Positions 6,943-13,700 of a stretch of DNA of 14,596 nt are shown here, one piece after another. The stretch is taken from contig MENE01000120.1 of NCBI GenBank assembly GCA_001769005.1, positions 6,488-21,083 of the forward strand, given 5' to 3'. How positions within the stretch are numbered: the first letter of the stretch is position 1; every line of letters begins with the position of its first letter. The notes below the pieces were generated by a model. The model had not been told where the DNA came from. It searched no databases and worked only from the letters and a program-made list of their open reading frames with translations. The DNA is from Bacteroidetes bacterium GWA2_31_9b (GTDB lineage: Bacteria > Bacteroidota > Bacteroidia > Bacteroidales > UBA12077). The position numbers and the translations under genes were made by a program.

Positions 6943-7013
6943 TTGTCCGACAAGGATTCGAACCTTGACAGGCAGAACCAAAATCTGCAGTGCTACCATT
7001 ACACCATCGGACA
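6943..7013 (-). tRNA. tRNA-Gln (anticodon TTG)
   Basis: A 71-nt cloverleaf: acceptor TGTCCGA with TCGGACA, D-arm GTGT...GCAC region, anticodon stem GCAGA/TCTGC with loop TTTTGGT (anticodon TTG), T arm CAAGG-TTCGAAT-CCTTG, discriminator A. No encoded CCA. It has its own promoter upstream and its own terminator directly downstream, although another tRNA-Gln gene lies just before it. Confidence 0.95.
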
Positions 7014-7033
7014 ATCAATTATTTAATGTGGTG

Positions 7034-7063
7034 CAAATTTATAAAAAAAATGTTGTCTGCAAA
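7034..7063 (-). promoter_or_regulatory. Bacteroidota-type promoter of tRNA-Gln(TTG)
   Basis: On the minus strand TTTG (7063-7060) and TAAATTTG (7041-7034) are separated by 18 bases and lie about 20 bases before the tRNA. This matches the -33 TTTG and -7 TAnnTTTG boxes known from Bacteroides, with a spacer slightly shorter than usual. The paralogous tRNA has the same arrangement. Confidence 0.7.
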
Positions 7064-7090
7064 TATATTCTACACAAATTTTAAAAAAAT

Positions 7091-7122
7091 AAAAAAACTT
7101 TCACAAATAGTGAAAGTTTTTT
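7091..7122 (-). terminator. Rho-independent terminator of tRNA-Gln(CTG)
   Basis: A perfect 13-bp stem, AAAAAACTTTCAC (7092-7104) and GTGAAAGTTTTTT (7110-7122), with a five-base loop. On the minus strand it is followed by a long T-rich run (7091-7081 complement), and it begins two bases after the tRNA 3' end. Confidence 0.9.
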
Positions 7123-7123
7123 G

Positions 7124-7196
7124 TTGTCCGACTAGGGGTCGAACCTAGACTCTTCTGATCCAGAATCAGATGTGTTGCCAATTACACCATCAGACA
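7124..7196 (-). tRNA. tRNA-Gln (anticodon CTG)
   Basis: A 73-nt cloverleaf: acceptor TGTCTGA with TCGGACA (one T-G pair), anticodon stem TCTGA/TCAGA with loop TTCTGGA (anticodon CTG), T arm CTAGG-TTCGACC-CCTAG, discriminator A. No encoded CCA. It reads only CAG, while the neighbouring TTG gene can read CAA and, by wobble, CAG. The two share acceptor, flanks and promoter layout and look like an old tandem duplication. Confidence 0.95.
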
Positions 7197-7211
7197 AAAT
7201 GAATTGAGATG

Positions 7212-7241
7212 CAAGTTTATAAAAAAAATGCTGTTTACAAA
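7212..7241 (-). promoter_or_regulatory. Bacteroidota-type promoter of tRNA-Gln(CTG)
   Basis: TTTG (7241-7238) and TAAACTTG (7219-7212) lie 18 bases apart on the minus strand, about 15 bases before the tRNA. The spacer ends in the same T-rich run (CATTTTTTTTA) as the promoter of the other tRNA-Gln, so the two promoters are clearly related. Confidence 0.68.
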
Positions 7242-7265
7242 TCATTTTTATCAAAAATTTCTAAT

Positions 7266-8822
7266 TTATTTTCTATTGTATTCAACAAAACCGTCTTTTT
7301 CCATAATCCAGTACTTTCCAATTAGTTCTTCTCTGTTAATGTATTCCACGCTTTCGAAATAATCTAGTTGATTAACGATACTTTCATCGATATATAAAAT
7401 GTAACCATCGGGTACAGAAATGGTAACATCAACTTCAGGGAATGTCCAAATTTTAATGTTTTCTAATGGGAAATAAGAATCAAATAAAATTATTGAATCA
7501 TGTTGACTACATGAATAATGTATTTTTTTAGTATTTTCAAGAGCATTCTCCCGGTCTGAACCACGACCTTCTTTTTCTATTTCTATCGAGAATTTATCAT
7601 TATTTGTTCTAACAATATCAATTTCAGGCAAAGCATATAACATCTTGTTGTTATGTTTATCGTAAGTAACCGAAAATTCATCATCAAAAATATAATATTT
7701 TGATGTTTCTAATGAGCTGTCTTTATAAGCTTTGAGATATAAAGTTTTATTTGCAGGAATACTTATTTCAGGATTTTGTGTGTCTCGAACAGAAATAGCA
7801 AGCGTTTTTACTTTAGAAAACGAAAGAGCTGCAACAACAATGATACAAGCAACCCAAAAAACAAATCCGATTACAGCAAAAGGTTTATCGTTAATTTTAA
7901 ATCGCAGAAGTAATTTAAGTCCACCATAAATAATAGCAACAAGTGGAATAAATACAATTAATAAAGCAGCAATACTAAAAATCCAAATGGTTTGAGGATC
8001 TAAAAACGAATGCAACATATCGTTGTAAACCAATTGGTTATCGATAAATACATTGTTCCAGGGCATAAATGCTTCACCAACAATTAACCAACCTGTAAGA
8101 CCAATTAGAAAACTAACTCCAACCATGATCATAATGACACCAATAAATCCACCGATTACTTTAAAAAATACTTTGAAAATTTGTCCAACAGCATTGAAGA
8201 AACTTTCAAGAGCATTTCTGTTTCTTTCATAATCTTTAGTATTTCTATAATTGCCTAAATTTGTTCTAACTGTTTCAAATTCAGCTCGAACATTTTTTTC
8301 AATATCAGCAATAGACATATTTTCCCCTCTCATCTCGAGTCTCTGAACTGTGGTATAAGCAGCAGGAAGTAATGCCCAAAGTACAATATATATAACACCT
8401 GCAACACCCCAGGCAAGTAGTAAAACAACAAAAATAACTCTAAAAATTACTGGGTCAATATTAAAATAAGCACCCATACCGGAACATACACCACCAAAAA
8501 CTCTATTTTCAGGATCGCGATACAAGCGCTTTGTTGTTTGATATGTTTTTGATTCCTGATCGGTTCCAAATTCTTCGGGTTTTCCCATGATATCAATTAT
8601 TTCATCAATATCTTCTTTTGAAACAACTTGTTTTTGATCATTTAGCTTACTTTGAAGTATTTCGGCTATACGGATTTCAATATCAGCAATAATTTCTTTG
8701 CCTTCTTGTTCAGATGCAAACTTTTTATTTATTGATGTTAAATAGTTTTGTAAAATTTGGTATGCATCTTCATCTATATTAAAGAATACTCCGCTAATAT
8801 TGATTTTTACTGTTTTTTTCAT
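7266..8822 (-). CDS. Long PspC-domain multispanning membrane protein
   Basis: A 518-residue inner-membrane protein. Residues 1-85 are a small cytoplasmic alpha/beta domain also found in the short paralog 374 bases upstream. The PspC domain spans about 97-157, with the family text R-L-Y-R-D-P-E-N-R-V-F-G-G-V-C and a long hydrophobic helix pair (124-154). A charged linker (158-205) is followed by three more hydrophobic stretches near 218-246, 278-302 and 314-336. Residues 340-518 are polar and beta-rich with no membrane segment, and might resemble the C-terminal domains of LiaF or DUF4097 proteins; this is inference. PspC senses or counters membrane damage in other bacteria, with PspA; no PspA or PspF gene is in the window. 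The start lies 13 bases after the padR stop, so translation is probably coupled. It is the last gene of the operon. Confidence 0.88.
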   Translation of the reverse strand: MKKTVKINISGVFFNIDEDAYQILQNYLTSINKKFASEQEGKEIIADIEIRIAEILQSKLNDQKQVVSKEDIDEIIDIMGKPEEFGTDQESKTYQTTKRLYRDPENRVFGGVCSGMGAYFNIDPVIFRVIFVVLLLAWGVAGVIYIVLWALLPAAYTTVQRLEMRGENMSIADIEKNVRAEFETVRTNLGNYRNTKDYERNRNALESFFNAVGQIFKVFFKVIGGFIGVIMIMVGVSFLIGLTGWLIVGEAFMPWNNVFIDNQLVYNDMLHSFLDPQTIWIFSIAALLIVFIPLVAIIYGGLKLLLRFKINDKPFAVIGFVFWVACIIVVAALSFSKVKTLAISVRDTQNPEISIPANKTLYLKAYKDSSLETSKYYIFDDEFSVTYDKHNNKMLYALPEIDIVRTNNDKFSIEIEKEGRGSDRENALENTKKIHYSCSQHDSIILFDSYFPLENIKIWTFPEVDVTISVPDGYILYIDESIVNQLDYFESVEYINREELIGKYWIMEKDGFVEYNRK

Positions 8823-8827
8823 TTTAG

Positions 8828-8838
8828 TTAAGTATTTA
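8828..8838 (-). promoter_or_regulatory. TAAATACTTAA leader element before long pspC
   Basis: On the minus strand TAAATACTTAA lies five bases before the ATG of the long PspC gene and overlaps the padR stop codon. The same 11 bases lie four bases before the padR ATG. They take the place of a Shine-Dalgarno sequence; a role in translation start is inferred only from the repeated position. Confidence 0.35.
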
Positions 8839-9162
8839 TTTGTTGTTTATTGAATTTACTGCTGATACAAGTTCTTCCCACGATTTTTTTAGCTCAACAA
8901 GAGCCTCTTTACCATTATCGGTTAGCGTGTAATATTTTCGGGGAGGACCCTGAGTAGATTCTTCCCATCGGTAGTTTAATAATCCTAAATTTTTTTGTCG
9001 TGTAAGTAGAGGATATAGAGTTCCTTCAACAACAATCATTTTTGCATCTTTTAATGCATTTATGATATCGGAGGCATAATAATCCTTGTTTTCGAGTATT
9101 GAAAGTATACAGAATTCAAGAACGCCCTTTTTCATCTGTGCTTTTGTATTTTCGATATTCAT
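8836..9162 (-). CDS. PadR-family winged-helix transcriptional repressor
   Basis: A 108-residue protein of the short PadR type. The winged helix is visible: M-K-K-G-V-L-E-F-C-I-L-S-I-L-E (helix 1), Y-Y-A-S-D-I-I-N-A-L (helix 2), V-V-E-G-T-L-Y-P-L-L-T-R-Q-K-N-L-G (recognition helix) and the wing strand P-P-R-K-Y-Y-T-L-T-D-N-G-K-E, then a C-terminal dimer helix L-K-K-S-W-E-E-L-V-S-A-V. PadR proteins usually repress their own operon and release DNA upon a small-molecule or membrane-derived signal. Here the gene sits between two PspC genes, 33 bases after one and 13 before the other. Two TAGTACTA palindromes near the operon promoter are the likely binding sites. Confidence 0.93.
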   Translation of the reverse strand: MNIENTKAQMKKGVLEFCILSILENKDYYASDIINALKDAKMIVVEGTLYPLLTRQKNLGLLNYRWEESTQGPPRKYYTLTDNGKEALVELKKSWEELVSAVNSINNK

Positions 9163-9166
9163 TTTT

Positions 9167-9177
9167 TTAAGTATTTA
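9167..9177 (-). promoter_or_regulatory. TAAATACTTAA leader element before padR
   Basis: Same 11-base word as in front of the long PspC gene, ending four bases before the padR start. The start region of the first gene of the operon does not carry it, though a ten-base match on the other strand occurs at 9914-9923. Confidence 0.35.
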
Positions 9178-9195
9178 ATTTGAAAAACAGACTCA

Positions 9196-9801
9196 TTAGA
9201 ATTTCATGTTCTTTTTTACATTTTCGAATTCTTCACGAACTGCACGTTTAATATTTTCAATAGTTATAGCTTCTCCTCGCATTTCAAGTTTTTGTGCAGT
9301 TGTTCGTGCTTCGGGTATAGCAATCCAAAGTATTAGATAAATAATTAAGCCTGATCCTAAACCAAAGAAAATAATTATAAATAAAATTCTGAATAGTAAA
9401 GGGTCGTTATTAAAATATGCACCCAACCCTCCGCATACTCCACCAAGAACCCGATTTTCGGGATCGCGGTATAATCGTTTTGTTGTTTCGTATGATGACA
9501 TAGTACTTTTTGTAGATTGATTTGTTTCTGTTTCGTTTGTTGTAGAAAAATCCTGTGGTTCGCCCATTATAGAAATAACTTTGGTTAAATCATCTTTTGA
9601 AATAACATCTTTCTTATTTCCCAATGTTTCTGTTAATAATTCGGCTAACCGGGATTCAATATCAGAGAGTATTTCTTTTCGATCGCTATCGGTTGCAAAT
9701 TGCTTTTCGATTGCAATCAAATAGGAGTGCAGTATTTCGTAGGCATCATCGTCGATGTGGAAAACATAGCCTCCAAGATTAATTGTTTCTGTTTTTTTCA
9801 T
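9196..9801 (-). CDS. Short PspC-domain membrane protein
   Basis: A 201-residue paralog of the N-terminal part of the long PspC protein. Residues 1-90 form the same alpha/beta domain (starting M-K-K-T-E-T-I-N-L-G-G-Y-V-F-H-I-D-D-D-A-Y), then a Ser/Thr/Asn linker, and the PspC domain (107-166) with R-L-Y-R-D-P-E-N-R-V-L-G-G-V-C-G-G-L-G and one hydrophobic hairpin around 137-163. The tail keeps A-R-T-T-A-Q-K-L-E-M-R-G-E and R-E-E-F-E-N-V-K-K-N and stops just where the long paralog goes on to further membrane helices. It is therefore either a natural short form or an older truncated duplicate. First gene of the operon; padR starts 33 bases downstream. Confidence 0.9.
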   Translation of the reverse strand: MKKTETINLGGYVFHIDDDAYEILHSYLIAIEKQFATDSDRKEILSDIESRLAELLTETLGNKKDVISKDDLTKVISIMGEPQDFSTTNETETNQSTKSTMSSYETTKRLYRDPENRVLGGVCGGLGAYFNNDPLLFRILFIIIFFGLGSGLIIYLILWIAIPEARTTAQKLEMRGEAITIENIKRAVREEFENVKKNMKF

Positions 9802-9815
9802 GTTAGTTTTTATTT

Positions 9816-9827
9816 TATAGTACTATA
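9816..9827. promoter_or_regulatory. Palindrome TATAGTACTATA, candidate PadR operator 1
   Basis: A perfect 12-bp palindrome in the leader between the predicted transcription start and the ATG at 9801. With five bases of flank it shares TAGTACTATrCAA with the second site, 51 bases away. Short TA-rich palindromes near self-regulated promoters are typical of PadR binding. Confidence 0.6.
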
Positions 9828-9849
9828 CAATGCAAATAAAAATATATAA

Positions 9850-9881
9850 CAAAGATATGAAAACAAATTAGTACTATGCAA
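9850..9881 (-). promoter_or_regulatory. Predicted promoter of the pspC-padR-pspC operon
   Basis: On the minus strand TTG (9881-9879) and TATCTTTG (9857-9850) lie 21 bases apart; the second is an exact TAnnTTTG box. It is about 49 bases before the ATG at 9801. The spacer contains one copy of the TAGTACTA palindrome, so a protein bound there would block polymerase. Confidence 0.6.
9869..9876. promoter_or_regulatory. Palindrome TAGTACTA, candidate PadR operator 2
   Basis: Eight-base palindrome inside the -33/-7 spacer of the predicted operon promoter. It is a direct repeat of the core of the 9816-9827 site, 12 of 13 bases matching. Position suggests classic steric repression. Confidence 0.6.
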
Positions 9882-9972
9882 GACAAAGTAGTAAAATATT
9901 TTAAGTACAATCATTAAGTATTTGAAAATCAATTAAAATATTTTTATTATTTTTAGAAAAAAATACAAAAAA

Positions 9973-10770
9973 ATGAAATTTCAAGGTTCATTATTAAAGA
10001 TGTCTGCTGAATTATCTTCACCTGTTAACTATACTCTTGTATTAGGAACAGAAAAGATTATCATGAATTCAATACTTGGCAAGTATATTAAAATTAGTTA
10101 TTTGAACGAGATCAATTGCATTCGTTGTGGTAGAAAAACATCAAAATCATTTCATCAGGGATATTGTTACCCTTGTTTTATGACAGCTCCCGAAACCGAT
10201 GATTGTATTTTAAATCCAGAACTTTGTCGAGCTCACGAAGGAATATCGCGCGATATGGAATGGTCAAAAAATAATTGTTTACAGGATCATTACGTATATC
10301 TTGCTATTTCAAGCGGTTTAAAAGTAGGGATTACACGAAAATCGCAGATTCCGACCCGCTGGATTGATCAGGGCGCAAGCTATGCGATAAAAATTGCCCA
10401 AACTCCAAATCGATACTTGGCAGGTATAATTGAAGTTGATTTAAAAAAATATTTTGCCGATAAAACTAATTGGCGAAATATGTTAGTGAATAAAATTGAT
10501 ACTGAAACACAATTAATTGAACAAAAAAGCAAAGCTCACAAATTGATAAAAAAAGATTTATTAAAATATTTTATTGATGATGACATAATTACTGAATTAA
10601 ATTATCCTGTAATTGAATATCCCCAAAAGGTTAATTCTGTTGGCTTCGATAACAATCCGGTAATTGAAGCAATACTAATAGGAATAAAAGGACAATATTT
10701 AATATTTAACGATGGAAAAGTATTTAATGTTCGTAAACACAATGGATATAAAATTGAATTAGAGTACTAA
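9973..10770 (+). CDS. DUF2797-family protein with zinc-ribbon-like cysteines
   Basis: A 265-residue cytoplasmic protein without signal or membrane segments. The start fits the family pattern M-K-F-Q-G-S-L-L-K-M. Four cysteines, C49-x2-C52 and C65-x2-C68, look like a zinc ribbon; C78 and the motif L-C85-R-A-H88-E-G follow. The most conserved part I recognise is E-W-S-K-N-N-C-L-Q, H-Y-V-Y-L-A-I-S-S-G-L-K-V-G-I-T-R (about 106-122) and R-W-I-D-Q-G-A (129-135), typical of DUF2797. The Y-V-Y-L-A...K-V-G-I-T-R...R-W order recalls GIY-YIG nuclease-like folds, but this is pattern inference and no activity is claimed. The C-terminal 60 residues are beta-rich. It diverges from the PspC operon across 171 bases and converges with the cyclase gene, with the two stop codons touching. 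Confidence 0.85.
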   Translation: MKFQGSLLKMSAELSSPVNYTLVLGTEKIIMNSILGKYIKISYLNEINCIRCGRKTSKSFHQGYCYPCFMTAPETDDCILNPELCRAHEGISRDMEWSKNNCLQDHYVYLAISSGLKVGITRKSQIPTRWIDQGASYAIKIAQTPNRYLAGIIEVDLKKYFADKTNWRNMLVNKIDTETQLIEQKSKAHKLIKKDLLKYFIDDDIITELNYPVIEYPQKVNSVGFDNNPVIEAILIGIKGQYLIFNDGKVFNVRKHNGYKIELEY

Positions 10771-13700
10771 TTATTCATCCTCTTTTTCAATTAATTTGCG
10801 CATTTCAGCCCGAATATTATCTAACTGATTTTTCTTATTTACTTCTCTTAGTTTTCGGGCAGTTTGTGTAAAATATTGATGATTTTGAATGAATTTAATT
10901 TGATGGAAATTCCATTCTTGAAGCGAATCGATTTTTTTTCGTTCGTTTAATTCTTTAAATAGGTTTATTGATACAGGAACAAAATCTGTTCGCCCCAAAT
11001 AATCCAGATCGGCATCGCACATAATCTCTTCAAGCAAATTGGTCGGTTGAGGAGGCATTTGAGTACACATAATTAATTTTGAAATACGATCAATTTGTTT
11101 TTCGTTGTAATGGTAGCTTGGTAAAATCTTTCGAGCTAATTTAACACTTTCTTCCTCGTGGGTATCGTAATTTACTAAATGCCCTAAGTCGTGAAATAAT
11201 GCAGCAGTTTTAAGAACCAACATATCTTCATCAGAGACTTTTTCTGATCTACCAATAAGTTCAACTTGTGTAACAACATCAATAGTATGTTTAACATTAT
11301 GGTAATACAGATTATCAGGTAATCCTTCTTCAAGTTTTGTAAGTACAAATTCTTCAATATCGTTCAAACGAAGAAGCTGGAGCTGAGTAAAGAAGTTTTG
11401 GTTAGGGCAAAGTCCTTTAATATCAGCTGAAAGATGAGGCATAAATCCTTCTACAAAATACATATCAATTTCTCCTTTGTACTTAACAGGCATTTTGCCT
11501 CTGTATTGACAAATGAAAAATTCTTTTATCATCATAAATGTGTTTTCTGTAATATTTACTCTTCCTGGTTCTCCAGCAGCCTCCATTCTGCTGGCAGTAT
11601 TTACTGTTCCTCCCCAAATATCATAAGTAATTTTACTTCTTCCCAAAACACCTGCAATTACCGGTCCTGTATCTATTCCAATTCGTAAATCCCAAATTCG
11701 TTTTGTACCATCGCCTCTTTCATGTTTTAATGTTTTCATATAGTTTTGCATTTCCATTGCTGCAACAACTACCTCAACCGGATTGGTACGATTTTTTTCC
11801 GGAATCCCTCCTGCACACATATATGCATCGCCAATAGTTTTAATTTTCTCAATATTGTATTTTTCAACAACGGAGTCGAATTTTAGAAAAAACTTATCCA
11901 GTTCGTCAATCAGCATTTCTGAATCAAGTTGTTCGGAGATCTTTGTAAATCCCTGAATGTCGGAAAACAAAACAGTTACCATGTTGTAATGGTATGGTCC
12001 TGCTTTCTTCCCCGATTTTAGTTCTTTGGCAGTTGTTTTTGGTAATACTCTATCGAGTAGATTATCTGCTTTTTCTTTTTGCAATACTACTTCTTCTGTA
12101 CGTTCGTAAATTATATTTTCAAGTTTAAATCGTTCTTTTGCAAAATAATATGCTCGCCACTTTACAGCTAAAATTGTTAAAAAAAAGATTGTAAAAATAT
12201 AGATAATATAGGCAAACAATGTTCTGTAAAACGGGGGTTTTATAATAAATGGATATACAGTTTCTTGTGAAATTGTATCAAAAATATTTTTTGCTTTTAC
12301 CTTAAATGTATATTTCCCTTCGTAGAGATTGGTATATTCTTTAAAGTTATTTAATGTCCATGCAGACCAAGAAGTATCGAGTCCTTCAAGTTTTACTTTA
12401 TATTGAATTAAATCTTCACTTTTAAAATCAGGCATTACAAACTCGAATTTAATTGTGTTTTGATTGTAGGGCAACGTTTGTATTAATTCAGGATTTGCTT
12501 TAAAATTGATTTTTTGAAGAATATCAAAATTAGTTATTAATGAATCATTGCGTGTTGTAATAGAATAAATAAGAATCATATTCTTATGTGAAACAATCTC
12601 ATCAGCTTTTGTATTAAATCGGATTAATCCCTCAAAACCACCAATCCATACTATCCCTGAGTCGTCGGGATGAATAGATGTAACGATAAAATTTTCTAAT
12701 CGATTTGTTGGTAAGGGGCTAAACAATCTAACAGAATCTTTTTCGTAATATTTTACATATGTTCTATTAATGAGGTCTTTTTTATCAATAATATTAAGCC
12801 ATAAATTTTTCTTATTATCTTCAGTAATCGGATATATCCAACTAGTTTCTAACGGGAAATCGATACCAAAAAGAGGATATTTTTCAGCTCGCGATTCACT
12901 TTTGTTGTATCTGTATAATCCATTTGAAGTAGAAAATACCACATCATTACTTATTTGAAATAAGTAAATCCATTCAATTTTTTGAGAAAAAAACTCATCA
13001 CTAGAGTAGTTCTCAAATACTAAATTTGTATTGTAATGGTCAAATGAATAAATTTTGTACAAATCATTATATTTACACGACAACCATATTGTACCATCTA
13101 CGTCTTCGGCCATACTTGTTATAGAATTATTTATTCCTTTAATATTTCCCTGAGAAATAATTAATCCATTATTATATCTTACAGCAGAAACACCATTCTC
13201 ATTTCCAATGAATAAAATATCTGGATGTTTTTTTGAATGTAAAACGCATGTTATTTCATTTAGTCGGTTATAAAATAGTGTAGATTTTGTTTCGTTAATT
13301 TCATATATCCCATTTCTTGTTGAAATGAATAAACGGTTATCAAAAATATGAAATGCAAAACTTCCTGAGTTTAAATTCTGAACAGGAAAAAACCTGTGAT
13401 TTATTATGTCCGATGAAATTTCTGAAGGTTTCTCTTTTAGATAATAAACTCCGGTTGATGTTGAAACATAAAGAGTTTTATCAAAACGGATAACATCTGT
13501 TACATTGCCCGATAAACCATGTGTATTATTAAAATAATTAAAATTTGAAGGCGTTTCTATTCGGCTAATACCCTGGTTATGTGACGCCCAAAGATTATTA
13601 ACTTTGTCAACATATAAATAGTTTACCGATTTATTCAATAAACCAGAAGATGTTGTTATATGAGAAATTATTTTACCTCTTTTATCAATTATAATTATTC

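Noticed and set aside
11434..11688. Plus-strand open frame of 84 codons inside the cyclase gene, and similar ones at 1625-1825, 2312-2803, 7732-7929 and 12770-12958.
   Set aside because: All lie opposite well-supported coding sequence with clear domain motifs, and their translations show no recognisable family.
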